Shown piece by piece: positions 1-26,800 of a stretch of 64,000 nucleotides of DNA. Every line of letters begins with the position of its first letter. Position 1 is the stretch's first letter. Below the pieces are notes generated by a model. The model saw only the letters and a list, made by a program, of their open reading frames with translations. It made no database searches and was not told the origin of the DNA. The position numbers and the translations under genes are program-made. The stretch lies in the NCBI RefSeq assembly GCF_001625305.1, contig NW_017802436.1, forward strand, positions 176,107-240,106, written 5' to 3'. This DNA comes from Branchiostoma belcheri (Eukaryota > Chordata > Leptocardii > Amphioxiformes > Branchiostomatidae).

Positions 1-236
1 GGGCTAGGGCTAGGGCTAGGGCTAGGGCTAGGGCTAGGGCTAGGGCTAGGGCTAGGGCTAGGGCTAGGGCTAAGGGCTAGGGCTAGGACTAGGGATAGGG
101 ATAGGGATAGGGATAGGGGCTAGGGCTAGGGCTAGGGCTAGGGCTAGGGCTAGGGCTAGGGCTAGGGCTAGGGCTAGGGCTAGGGCTAGGGCTAGGGCTA
201 GGGCTAGGGATAGGAGTAGGGCTAGGGCTAGGGCTA
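1..236. repeat. Telomere-like hexamer array (GGGCTA)n
   Basis: Nearly uninterrupted GGGCTA units run from the window edge to about 236, with a short patch of GGGATA units near 90-118. The unit differs by one base from the vertebrate telomere unit GGGTTA. The array ends where the inverted Argonaute copy begins, so it marks one breakpoint of that rearrangement. It may continue beyond the window. Confidence 0.95.
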
Positions 237-410
<174 letters not shown>

Positions 411-424
411 TCAAACAACAACAA

Positions 425-640
425 CAACACAGTGACCCTAACCCCTCAACCCTAACCTCCACCCGCTTCACCTCCGCTAAAGGGAAAAACAAAAGTCGTC
501 AACAACAACACCCTGGCCCTGACCTGTAAACCCTAACCCCTCCACCCTAACCCCTCCACCCTAACCCCTCCACCCTGACCCCTCCACCCTGACCTCTCAA
601 CCCTGACCCCTCAACCATAACACCCAACCCTAACCAGCTA
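425..640. repeat. Telomere-like minisatellite (CCCTAACCCCTCCA)n
   Basis: Imperfect units of about 14 bp built around CCCTAACCCCTCAA/CCA, some containing the canonical CCCTAA hexamer. It is the inverted counterpart of the array at 13740-13965, in the same intron of the parent gene. The array therefore existed before the inverted duplication. Confidence 0.85.
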
Positions 641-1191
641 CAAGCCATATTCACTTGTTTGTTTAGGTGCTTAGTATACATGTTTGTTCCTTACCATAGA
701 CAGGTCTTTTGCCAGGTAGCTCCTAGTTTGTTTGTTTGTTTACACGTTTGTTTGTTTGTTTGCTCCTTACCGTAGACAGGTGTTTTGCCAGGTAAGACCA
801 CCAGGATCAGCTGCAGGCCCTGGAAGGTGTTTTTCAGGTAGCGGAACATTTTCTCCACCTGGTCTGCTCCGGTGGCGTACAGAAACACGGCTGGCCCAGG
901 ATGGGCATGCCTGCGTCGTTTGAGATCCGCTGAAGCGACTGCGTGAAATTTCTGCAGTAGACGGAAAACAAAATTACTGTTAAACTTTTAAAGAAGCTTA
1001 GAAAACAAAAGAAACAGCACGGCTGGCCCAGGATGGGCATGCCTGCGTCGTTAGAGATCCTTTGCAGTGACTGCGTGAAATTTCTGCAGCAGGGGGAGCG
1101 AGAATTGTTACAGTAATGAAAAAAAAAGTTAGCAAACACTAGTTGGGCAGCCTTCTGTATCTTCAGCCAAATCTTATAAATAAAAATAATA

Positions 1192-1353
1192 CGGCCTAGG
1201 AAAAAAAATGCTTCAACACTCGGGTGTCAGATCATGGAGCTAGAAAAGGTTGATCAGCTTGAAAAATTTATATCCCAAAAAAAGGTAGGGTCAGCAGTTT
1301 TTTATTGGATCAGTCGGGGAACAGGAAACACATCTTTTTCTCATAGGCCTAAT
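1192..1353. mobile_element. Short inverted-repeat element, GGCCTAGG-ended family
   Basis: Begins GGCCTAGGAAAA and closes with a diverged reverse complement of that end (CATAGGCC). It looks like an internally shortened member of the family best seen at 21024-21376. It carries no coding sequence. The boundaries are approximate. Confidence 0.5.
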
Positions 1354-2734
1354 AAAAGTATACATTTTTCCGTACCTGAGAGCCTGCTCGCTGCACTGCC
1401 TCTGTGGGGCGAAGCATGCCATCGCCCAGACCCGGATCTCGATCCCGGTGTGGAACTGTTTCCCTCGCATGTCCCACACGCCCTGGTTAGGTACAACTGT
1501 CGCCCGAGTCTGTGGGAAAGGTAAAAGTTTCTATTATCTATACAGTTATTTACTCCTGTTCTGAAACAACAGGAGCTATTTGACTAATTTTCATGATCCT
1601 TATCTTGACTTAAATATTTGTCTTCACTTATTTGCATATCAATCAATAGTTTGTGCTTATAAACCTGCTTTTCTGTCTGCAGGAGCAATATCATTGGTTT
1701 ATTTCTCAAACAGCACAAGAAAATTTACAGTACATTACACAATGCCATCACTTCAGAGCCAGTAATGCTGAATTCTGTGATTAGTTCAATTTCTTCAAAG
1801 CAAAGAAAACTAAATGCTACGCCTAGTTTGACATCTTCACTACCACAAGCAAACACACAGCAATGCCCCCCCCCCCGACAAGGAAATATTCAACGACAAA
1901 TACTGATGGAAGACTTCAATATTAGGCCAGAAACAAGTACAGCTGCTGCTGCAGGCAACACTTATAGAAACACCCATCTCTAGTTATAGTAGACCTATTC
2001 TTGAGCTTGATCACAAATTCGGTTCTTTTGAAATATACAATGTTTATTACTGGATAATGATCACAGAATATTTCTAAATTCAAATATAACTGTTTGACCT
2101 TCCTCATCAGTATTTGACCTTCACCTTGCCATGCCCCCCCCCCCATGCCCTTATAACCCGGGGTCAGAGTGCGCCGTTTACATTGTTTAGCCTGCCTCCG
2201 TACTGCAGCATCGGGGGGTCAAGGACGCGACCTTCGATCTCCGCCATGTCCGTCGAGATGTTGATCCCAAAGTCACGCACGTAGGGGTCAGAGTTGAAGT
2301 TTGCTTTCTGCATCTGGAGATGAATGAAATTGGAAATGTAATTATAACCCAACACCAAAGGGTGCCTGCTACAGCACCAGTTACCATGGTGACAGACGTC
2401 TGGTCCAGTGGATTGACATATAATTTACAACTGATGCAAGTCAAGTGGATCTATTTCTTTCACTGATTAGAACAAAAAAAAAAAACACAGAAAATTTAAT
2501 CTACTCCTGACATTGATCGGGAAATCTTTCACTCACCAACTTGATGATTTCTTTTTCTCTGTCCGGTGCAGACCGAGCTGTGGCCTGTGGAAAGCATAAA
2601 ATTTACGATGATCATTTTTATTTCAAGGTCTACGACCTGATTAAGACATAATAAATTATTTGAAAATATTGTTTAAAAAATGCCAGCAGGACAAGGGTTA
2701 AAATTTGTAACAAAGAAGGCATTATGGGAAGATA

Positions 2735-2832
2735 TCCCTATCCCTATCCCCATCCCTATCCCTAACCCTATCCCCATCCCTAACCCTATCCCTATCCCTA
2801 TCCCTAACCCTATCCCTATCCCTATCCCTATC
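2735..2832. repeat. Telomere-like hexamer array (CCCTAT/CCCTAA)n
   Basis: About sixteen hexamers, mostly CCCTAT with interspersed CCCTAA and CCCCAT. The array starts right where similarity between the inverted arm and 11220 onward stops. It forms the second breakpoint of the inverted duplication, matching the hexamer array at 1-236. Confidence 0.93.
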
Positions 2833-3399
2833 CGCACAACACAGTATTCATGGGCGAACCCCGTAGTGAAAAGTAGTCCGGGCACAAAGTAGTGCTACAC
2901 AATACTAGGGAAGGGTGCAGAGATTGTTTTGTGCATGGCATCGAGACAGAACCTGTGGTAAATGTTAGAGGAATACGTCAGTTTTGAGACTGTTAAAGTT
3001 GGATTATGGTGCGTGTTGAGTCGGCGTAGATTTGCGCTTGGATACTTGTCCCGCCTAGTACTGTGCGTCGGCTGCAGTTCCATGACCTCCGCAGTGGCGC
3101 TAATAAAAGAGGGCGCGAGAAGAGAACTAGCCGGCAAATTCAAGCTCATTTTCACATATTTTGTACACTCTGAAATTAAACATATCAGAATTCTGAACCT
3201 TGCTTGTGCACCCTAGTATGATTTTCCGTGAGTCGAAGTGAGTCACTTTGGGGTCCTTAACTATAGAAATCCCCATAGGGCTAATACTGTGTTGTGCCGC
3301 CATAATCAAATCAACATTGGAGATGCCTACAGAAGCGACCTCTAGCGGCGTTTTGTAGTACTGCAGCTGAACAGCTGTCCGGTTCATTACTTCCGGGAA

Positions 3400-3826
3400 T
3401 GCGCGGACAGGCTGCGCAGTGGGGCGCTTCCGCCATTTTGGATTTTTGTTAGCTACGATGAGAAGACGAGGAAGAGAAACGAAGAAAACATAGCGGACTT
3501 TCTTAGCCGCCAAGACGTCTTCCAAGGAATCTGTGCATTCCTAGACCAACATGGGACCTAGTTCTTCAAAACCGAGACGATTATAAGAAATTTACTGCGA
3601 TTTAAAGGAGAGTTGCGAGGAAAAATATTTTGCGGGTTTATATTTTTAACCACAACAAGGCCGGCTGCAGCTGTTGTTGTTGTTATTATTATTATTTTTT
3701 CTTGATGATCGCGTCTTAAAGTTGAAGACATCGGACGGGCCAAGGAAGGTTTCTTAAGATTAAGATCCCGTCTGGAGGAGTGTAGGGTTGGGAACGAGAG
3801 CGGTTTTCAGTGGGCCAGCCGGCATC
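3400..3826 (+). promoter_or_regulatory. Probable Argonaute promoter and 5' leader
   Basis: A stretch just upstream of the Argonaute start codon with CG-rich segments. It contains a YY1-like CCGCCATTTTGG element near 3430-3441, common at housekeeping initiators. No TATA box is evident. The transcription start cannot be fixed from sequence alone. From 2833 to 3400 I see no supported gene. Confidence 0.4.
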
Positions 3827-18365
<14,539 letters not shown>

Positions 18366-18369
<4 letters not shown>

Positions 18370-18590
18370 CCATGGTAACTGCAACCATGGCAACCGTAAC
18401 CATGGCAACTGTGGCAACCATAACCATGGTAATGGTGGCAACTGTAACCATGGCAACTGTAACCATGGCAACTGTAACCATGGCAACTGCAACCATGGCA
18501 ACCGTGGCAACTGTAACCATGGCAACCGTTACAACTGTAACCATGGCAACTGTAACCATGGCAACGGTAACCATGGCAATCCAAACAGCC
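18366..18590. repeat. GTAACCATGGCAAC minisatellite with perfect X-boxes
   Basis: An array of about 15-bp units overlapping the Argonaute stop codon and opening the 3'UTR. I count eight perfect matches to the RFX X-box pattern GTNRCC-N2-RGYAAC, the first at 18366-18379 overlapping TAA. Each unit is nearly self-complementary, so the transcript could also fold into many hairpins. Confidence 0.9.
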
Positions 18591-20030
18591 AGCCGTACCT
18601 CAACCGACAAATTTCCCGCCTCCTGTCTTTCATACCTTTTGTTATTATACAGTAACCATGGATACCAGCCAGTTAAATTATGAACCCACAAAGTGTGAAG
18701 AAGAAGAGGAACATTTGAGACTTTCCAGGACGCTTTTGAGAAACACCGAGTCTTTCAGCAGTGATTGTGTTGCTACAACTGGATACGGATTTTTATGGTG
18801 TGATGTTTAGAGAAGCAGGTTTTCATGTACATGTATGTGAGTAGAGATGTAGTGTAGTAGTTATACTCATGAGGTGCTTGCTGTACATGTCTGTATATCT
18901 ACAGCGCTGAAAAGTCACCAAACAATGTTTCAGTCTCAGACAAAGTATCTACAGAGTATTGTATAATAGTCGTGTGCAAAGTACTGAAGTTAGAGTAAGC
19001 GGATTTTAGGAATTGGGTGGTTTTGTGTTAGATAGCGTCTGTCAATCTAGCCTGGAAACCCATATTGTTAGGTTTGCTTTGGTCCTAAAGTATCAAATTT
19101 CTGCATCTGTATAGCCGGTATAACCGCCCTTCAGCAAAACACACCAGCTCCACAGGCACGTGGCGCGGCGGCAGCTGGCTACATTACACCGAACCCTTGA
19201 ACATCTAACTCTAAAAGTTGTTTAAAGCTATCTAAGAATATTGAAGCGGATTAAAGCTAACAAGATAGGATTCCAGGCTAATGTCAATTGTGGAGCTGTC
19301 AACTTGTCCGTTTGACTTTGAGTCAAGCATGTTAGTAGAGAATATAGCATTTTTACTGCAATCAAGAGTTTCAATCATGTTATAATTAAGACACGCATGT
19401 TCATTACATTCAACCCTGTGTCATGGCTGAATTTTACAGTGACATGATTGCAGGAACAAATTCATGGACAACTTCTCACCTTTCTGTAACTTGACTGAAT
19501 ATCCACCCAATGTCCAAGTGTCCAGACTTGCGCAATTAAGAAAGTGTGAAATATTCCAATGGAAGGAGGAACAAATAACCAAGGAGCTGCTATTTCTTTT
19601 TTTTTCCTTTATGGAGCTTTTTTTAGTGAAGAAGAAACATTGTACAGGTTAGGGTCCAAACATTAGAGGCAGCTTTGTCATTACTCTTGAGTAGTTTTTC
19701 TGCTTTAGTCAAAGAAAACATTTGATAAACGTTTTATCGAAGCTGTAGAAATTGATGTCAGAGTATATCAAACATTTTAGAATGTAAAAAATATGGCTTT
19801 CAGTAACCAAAAATAGTTTTTTGAATTACCAAATGGCATAGCATGGACAGAAAGGGCATGTGTGACTTGAGACATATCATGAGAGTGTTTGATACAGAAA
19901 TGCATGAATTTTATGCTGTTGTAGGTTGAATATATTTATATGGATGTTTAAAATATTATGTGTGTCTGCAACTTTGTGTATTAAGGGCTGCTCAACTGGA
20001 AAATAAAACTTAACACAACGCCACATCAAT
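18370..20030 (+). other. Argonaute 3' untranslated region
   Basis: After the minisatellite comes about 1.4 kb of AT-richer sequence without long frames, ending at AATAAA (20002-20007) within GGAAAATAAAACT. A reverse copy of the CTGTATAGCCGGTATAACCG repeat lies near 19108-19180. The length suits a regulated 3'UTR, but transcript ends are not visible from DNA. Confidence 0.5.
20002..20007 (+). terminator. Polyadenylation signal AATAAA
   Basis: Canonical AATAAA 1.6 kb after the Argonaute stop, before the 3' end of the convergent TTC36 gene. Confidence 0.45.
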
Positions 20031-20796
20031 TAATTTTCTTGTCTCACAGACATTTTAATTATCAGTCGTAAAACCTGAATCATGATCAGCAAAAGGACAT
20101 CATATAAACTTAGGGCAAGAAGGAAATCTTGGAAACTGTGTCAGGGTACAGATTTTCGGTAACTTTTTGACCTTACTAACATAAGACTCTGCAGCTGATT
20201 ATGGTTTGGACACCAGGATACGGGACACAGTGACCGTTTTACAGGGGTGCAATCTCCAGCATTTATACCTTTTTTTTCAAACATACACTTTTTGGCGACG
20301 TCTCAGGGAGGAGCCTAATGGTACAGTATTGTGTGCAGTTTGCAAGAATTCTAGGAATGGTACAGGCATTTTATCTACAGGCATGCGGAATGTCCACAGG
20401 CATTTCTCTGACCCACATCTATGCCCATATTCCTTGAAACCCTTGGGAAGACCTCTCTGCCCCGGATGGCCCTACTTTCTGTGACACCGGGGCTCGTTCA
20501 CTATACACTCAGGGGAGGAGTGGACTGTATCTGTCTAGACTTAACATGTACCAAATCTTCCTCAAAATCATGAAATCATGGCAGTGCCATGCAAACAATA
20601 ACCCTAACAGCAATCACTGTCGCCATGGCAATGTATGTTTTCATTGAAAGTCTTGTTGGGATGTTTGAGCTTTACATCTCATCTAGAATGGCATCCTATC
20701 CAGTCACAAAACCCCACTAGTACTATCAAACAGTCACATTTCCATTCTTTAGGGAAATCTCTGTTTAAAAAGTCCAGAGCAGAGCTGTGTAGTTAC

Positions 20797-23183
20797 TTAT
20801 TCCTCATCAGCCTCCCCTCTCTTCAGTTTTCCGATGACTTCCCTCAGCATCTGGTTACATAGAGCAGCGTAGGGGTTCATGGCAACCACTTGAGTCTTCG
20901 CAAACTCACTCCCCAAGCACGCCGCTTTCTTAAAGTCATCCAAGGCTGCCTCGTCTCGGCCTTCCAACCTAAGGGGAAACAGGTGATCCACGGAATATTT
21001 TATGGAATGGAAACTTGGATAAGGCCTAGGGAAGAAAAATGTTGTGTTTCCTGTTTCAATCCTGAAAAAATTAGGGTCGGTAGGTAGGGATTATCTTTTT
21101 TTTCTTTTGTAAACTTTAGTGATATCTACATTGTATATAGGGGTCCAACTTACACAATACAGTTTAACAAAGTAAAACTTGCATGAGGACACTTTTATTT
21201 TCAATGCCAATGTTAGAAAACAAATTGTACAACATTTTATCACCTAGGTGTCGGATCATGGAGATAGAAAAGGTTGATCAGCTTGAAAAATTTATGTCCC
21301 TTGCAGGGATCTAAGGTCGGCAGGTTTTTCTAGAGTCGGTTGGGAAACTGGAAATACAACATTTTCTTTCCTAGGCCAAACAAGAAATTGGATATCCACG
21401 TACATCCACGAAATATCTAAAGGCATACCCAAAACAGTATCCCTGTATCTGAAGGAAAAAGTCTTTTAAAACCAACTTTTCCAGTACAGTTTCTGGAAAA
21501 AAACAAACCAACTACATTGGTCCTTACCTGTGAATAAGTCCCCTCTGAGTGAAGGCCTGACACGCCGCCTTGCCTTTTCCCTGGCTCAGGTTAATGGCTT
21601 TGTTCAAGTCGTCCAGGGCACCTGGGTAGGAAAACATGAATTTGTTCACTGTTTCATGGTAACAGTAACTTTCATTTAAACAAGTACAGAGACTATGGCT
21701 AGAACAGAGCATCTGACAGTGAAAGAAAACAGTACTGTAGGCACCAGGTACAGTACTCAAATTTTTTTTTTTCCGAGGTTCTCATTTTTTTTCACATTAC
21801 ACAAAGCCTAGCAGTGACTGTGTGCAAGTCTTATTAGTTCCCAAAAACATCCCCCTTGAGTAGGAGTGCCTGTGCCCTGTTGTTATACCCTGAGGGTTAG
21901 AGGCCAGGGGTTAGGGGTTAGAGGCCAGGGGTTAGAGGCCGAGGGTTAGGGGTCAGTTTAAGTTACCTAGGACATCCCCCTTGGGCTACAGTGCCTGTGC
22001 CATGTTGTTATACCCTGAGGGTTAGGGGTTAGGGGTTAGAGGCCAGGGGTTGTACCCTGGAGGTTAGGGGTTATAGGGTAAGGGTTATACTGTAGTACCC
22101 TGAGTGTTCAGGTTAGGAGTCAGCTATAGGGTAAGGGTTATAGTACCTAGGACATCTCCCTTGAGCCTGAGTGCCTGTGCTCTGTTGTTATACCCAGACG
22201 CCCAGTCTGGTGCCACCCCCACGGCCTGGTTAAACAGGTCCAGTGCCTGGTCAACGTCCCCGTTCTCTGCACTCTGCACAGCCAGAAGCTCCAAACGCTT
22301 CGCCTCTTTTACTGCCTCGTTGTCTTCTAGTCCTGAAAAGGTAAAAAGTGGTGATGGAGATAAGAAAATAGATATCTGTAGAAGTGAAAGAAAATGATCT
22401 CCATGTCAAATGAACAGCTGACTTTTAACTCTTAACCAGTTGTGTTTGCTATATCACAAGGACTGTCATTTTTAATACTAGGTCATAATTTTCTTTTAAA
22501 CCTCTCCTATTTAATACCTCCTAGCAGCTACGTTGTTGTTGCTGCTGTGGTTGTCCTTGTTTAACAGCTAATACATCTAACATCCGTGTCCATAATATCA
22601 CCAGGGTCCATAATGTCACCACCTTGAGAAACAGTGTGCTTAAAGATATTTTTACTGCAACATACCCTAGGTATGTACTAGTACATTTGATGTGTGAAGG
22701 AGTGCATACCAAAAGTATGTTACGGTAAAAATATCTTTAAGCACACTATTTCTCAAGGTGGTGATATTATGGACCCTGGTGATATTATGGACACAGATGT
22801 TATACTTACATCGCTAGACGTGGTCTCTTGGTGCTAGTTTGCGCTTGGTTCAGTCAAGAGCCAATTGCTTCTCTAGGTATTCCTCTATTATATCAAACAA
22901 GGACAACAAAAACGATCTGCTTGTTCACTGCTTCAGGAAGGCTTTCTCTCAATCCGGCTGGCCTTAGGTGATGACATCTGTGTCTCTGTCTACCACGTAC
23001 GTGCCACTTGGCACGGGCTCGAGATCTAACACTACACCCCCCTCCCACCCTCAGAAAAACCCAGCACCCTCTTTCTATACCTTCTTGCTCCTCGCTTTCT
23101 TGTTCGTCTTCCACGACGTCTCCAAAAGGAAGGTTCGGATTAAAGATGGAGTTGAGGACTCGCTTGTCCCGTTCTGTTGCCAT
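20797..23183 (-). CDS. TTC36: Tetratricopeptide repeat protein 36 (TTC36/HBP21)
   Basis: Four exons (23081-23183, 22147-22332, 21528-21621, 20797-20968) encode 184 residues; human TTC36 is 189. The protein begins MATERDKRVLNSIFNPNLPF, matching the family's VLxxIFNPxxPFGD start. Three TPR units follow: AKRLELLAVQSAENGDVDQA, YNNRAQALRLKGD with LDDLNKAINLSQG, and QRGLIHRLEGRDEAALDDFKKAACLG. It ends NPYAALCNQMLREVIGKLKR, diagnostic of TTC36. Human TTC36 is an HSP70-binding co-chaperone linked to tyrosine catabolism in liver; that role is known for the family, not shown here. Exon phases 1, 1 and 2 all match. It is divergently oriented to the transporter gene, 695 bp away. Confidence 0.95.
21024..21376. 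mobile_element. GGCCTAGG inverted-repeat element, complete copy
   Basis: A 353-bp element with termini of about 28 bp: GGCCTAGGGAAGAAAAATGT at the left and the reverse complement ACATTTTCTTTCCTAGGCC-like at the right. The interior is noncoding. Related partial copies lie at 1192, 5980, 12975-13085 and 34400-34470. It sits in TTC36 intron 3. Confidence 0.8.
21845..22146. repeat. Copies of TTC36 exon 2 end embedded in GGGTTAG-rich repeats
   Basis: Two copies of the exon 2 3' edge (CATCCCCCTTGAGTAGGAGT at 21849 and CATCCCCCTTGGGCTACAGT at 21963, each running to GTTGTTATACCC) alternate with AGGGGTTAGAGGCCAGGGG units. The true exon 2 end is at 22147. Confidence 0.85.
22578..22803. mobile_element. 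Fold-back element (long palindrome)
   Basis: The two halves are almost perfect reverse complements over about 100 bp (ATCACCAGGGTCCATAAT ... ATTATGGACCCTGGTGAT), with a small centre near GTACATTTGATGTG. A second, truncated copy lies at 59752-59930, so the unit is mobile or was. It is noncoding. Confidence 0.9.
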
Positions 23184-23878
23184 GGTGGGACCTTTTTTGT
23201 TGTGACTTCAGAGATAGGAAATATATAGTTTGACTGTGTCGTCTGCAGAAATAAGTCGGATCAAACCACGCTGGCCAGTGGGAGCTAATTTTTTTCTACA
23301 ATATTACCTACAGGAAAGAGGTAATACTGCGTCAATGTACTACGTAACAATTATTTTAAACATATAAAGAAAAATTCCAATTGAATATAGTTACACTGAT
23401 AAAATCAAGAGATAATTTTACAACTTAAAAATGTAACAATACTGTCAACCACAGTAAAAGTGGACTCTTCCGTTGACCTCACCAATGATTTTGAGGGCGA
23501 AAAATGATCAATTATTTTTAAAGTTACCTAAATTTGCAGAGTATCCGTCAGATTATCAAACCATTTAAGTATATTATATACATCATAGAGATTTTATAAT
23601 TTTTTTTAATTTGCCAACATAGCCGAGATTCTAACCATTATTGTTTTTGTTATCGTGTTTTCAAGGTTGGTTTTGCCGCCCTCAAACTTTGACCCGAAGC
23701 CACGTCTCCCGGTACAATCTTATACGATTCTTACCTCAAGTTCCGGCCTGAAAACTGTCAAAAATGTAGCGTTTCTGAATGAAATGTGACGATATAAGTG
23801 TTGTAACACAGAAGAACAACCTTCAGTTGATACCGCAATGCCGATTCGCCCGTCCAGTTGACGTTGGTTTCCGTCCAG
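23184..23878. promoter_or_regulatory. Divergent intergenic region TTC36 / transporter
   Basis: 695 bp between the TTC36 start codon (-) and the transporter start codon (+). It must contain both promoters if the annotated starts are right. No TATA box or clear element is recognised; the middle (23330-23620) is AT-rich. Confidence 0.5.
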
Positions 23879-26800
23879 ATGGACTTTTCGAAAGATACAG
23901 AACTTGACGCGAAAGGGCCTGAACACCCGCTTCTTCTGTCATCCCAAGACAGCGGTAGAGACGACTTGGACCGTCTTAAGATCAGAGATGGGGAACTTAA
24001 AACTAGGAGACGGAAGCCCTTCCTCAGTAAGTTGGATATAACTCTGTAGCCGAATTATAAGTTGCACATATACAATTATTAGCCTCCACCAGGCCTTTGC
24101 ACAGAAATACGGATCGTAGAAAATAATCGGCAAAAAGGAGAGTAAAATAATTTTTTTGTCCAGGGGAGTCCGGCCACGGGGAGGTTGTTTCTTTCCCTCC
24201 GAAGCGGCCAGTCAAACCTACAAGGCGGCCAAACTCCCCTGGCAAATATTCTCCTATATAGCCAGCGTAGTTAGTCTGCTAGAGACTAGATGAGTTGTCT
24301 GTTGACAACCAGAAAAGTAGCTTTTTTGGCAACGCTTATGGAGCGGAGACAGTTTGGTTTTGGAAAGGCACTTTACAGGACTTCCCTTCCTGTACGGTGG
24401 AGTGACACCCAACAAGCCTCAATCTGTCTTTTAACTGTGTGCCAAAAACACACTACGGATTTGGGTTTGGTTTGGTTTTCTTTTTAATGCCCACGATCAT
24501 GATAATGATCATTCTGACATACTCAATTTCACCTTCGAGTGAAGTGAGGAAAGTAGTGTAAGTTGCCTTTCGCAAGGGCACAAGATCGGTGACAAAGTAG
24601 GGTTCGAACCTGTGACCTCATAGTTCCGAGCCGAACATGCTACTGCTATGCCACACGACCCCACGTTTGGTGCGCCAATGTGTCAACATATGCACACTTG
24701 CCACCAAGACACGTACTATTGTTTTGTCTAGCGCCGAGAGTCCGATGGCAGGTGGCCATTTTCTGCTGCCTGTTCCTGGGTTACTTCAGCATTATCCTCT
24801 GCAGAGTGGGAACCGAAGTCTCTCTGGCTGCCATGACAGATGACAAGCAGCTAGAATTCACCAAGGTACGTAGAAAACATAGTAAAACGTTGAACTTTAT
24901 TCCAACACACAACAGGGATCAAATTTTCAATGACCACTGTCACCTTTATCAGGATAATTAATGACCAATCACTTCACAACGTGATCTCGTGAGAGTTCTG
25001 GTTACAGACACGTGACCTTATTCACACAAGACTTAAGAAAATTCACACAAATATTTTGTCAGAAGTAAGTCAAGAATTGGACTCACCCAAATTTTCGACT
25101 GTACTACTCCAGTCTTTGTCAAGAAATGAGCAAAAAGCGGAGGATTGCTCATTCCTTGACAAAGACTGGATCCAGAGTTGTACAGTCAAAAATTTGGGCG
25201 AGTCCAATTATTATTTTTTTTTTTGGTCTTTACAAATTACAGCTCAAACTTGTTTCATGATATATTTACCCACTACAGTTTGATGCCGGGACGGTTTTAG
25301 CGTATGGGAACAGTGCATACACCGAGGATGAAATCCCTGATTCTACCAGATCAGAGAAAACTCTACCAAAATTTTATCTATTCGATCTATTCTATTGGCT
25401 ATTCTCACACAACAGTTTGATGCTGGAACAGTGTTGGCGTATGGAAACGGTGCGTACATCGTGGGTAAGATGCTGTCTGGTGCAGTAGCGGATGTTTTTG
25501 GAGGCAGGAGAGTGATGATATCAGCCCTGACTGCTGTGGTTGTCTTCACCTCGCTGTTCGCTAATGTCTACACGAAGCTGTTCTTCATTGGGATCTTCAT
25601 GATCAACAAGATATTCATGGTAGGTTTAGGACTTTGTGGAACTCAATATAGTAGAGGGGATTCATTCCTCAAGCTAACCTACATCTTGCACACTGCAGTC
25701 GTCCCTCAGTAAGACATCTGGAGCCGCATACTGTATGACATAGTTCCCATTTAGAACTTTTATTCAGTCTGTCACACTGGAACTCTGGAGCCATAGTGAG
25801 CTAGGGAATGAATGATTTTTCTCCCAGGCTAGCAGCCCCTAGTCTTTTTTGTGGGTCCCTGCGGTTCAGTGCGACATCTCAATTTCAATTTATTTATTTA
25901 ACCAGTAATTACAACTCAGGCCATTTTGGCCTGCTTTTCAGGTAATCCTGGATACACATACCATATACCTTTGACCCTGAGTGATTGGTTGAAAGCTCTA
26001 GGTGAGAGAACTTTTTGTCTTAGATCTAAACATGTAACTACCAATACAGATGAACTTTCATGACAGCATTTGTTTATTTGTTTGTTTATCTATTTTGTTT
26101 ATTTCTGTGTTGCCTCCAGAGTAGCGGCTGGCCTGCCCTGACGAAGCTGGTCTGTGTCTGGTTTGATGAGGAGCATTATGGGAAGGTTTTTAGCGGCATG
26201 TCCATGTCCAGCAGGTCTGGAGGTCTGGCGTCAACCTTTCTCTTGGGAGGTCTCCTCTCCGCAGGTAAGCCTTAAAAAAAAAATCAAAGACTATTTCTTG
26301 TAAGTTGTTCTTTTCTGAGGTGGTGTTACGGCTAGGTACTTCTAGTAGTTGGTATGTCCACCAGTTTATAAGTCATTTTGTACATCATGCACAGTCTGGA
26401 CATTTTTTGTCTGTCTTCCGGTAACCCCCACTGTAGGTTTTTGTTTCCATGACACCAGCACCCCTTTCATAGCTGTAGCACAGCAATGTAACACTTGTTC
26501 CTTCTATCCTTATGCCTCAGTTATCTAGCTTAGTGTATTTCTGTGTGAATATGCAATAAAGTTCATTGTCACTCATGATGTTGTCCGTGCAGAATCTTGC
26601 AGCTTGATTCTGTACCCTTTCCAGTGTATCAATGTCTAACCCTCATCGGTATGTTTGCCCTTCCTCCCCTCAGGCCTCCACTGGCGAGTCATCCTCTACA
26701 TCGCAGCTACAGTCGCCCTCTGCATGATGCTGCTCAGTGCCTGCATCCTGCGAGAGTCGCCCGTAGAACTCGGCCTTCAGGCATCCATCAAAAAGCCAAA

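Noticed and set aside
1-236. True chromosome end
   Set aside because: The unit is GGGCTA, not TTAGGG, and the array passes directly into Argonaute-derived sequence; an interstitial array fits better, though what lies left of the window is unknown.
3127-3525. 132-residue minus-strand frame
   Set aside because: No family resemblance, odd composition, and it overlaps the probable Argonaute promoter.
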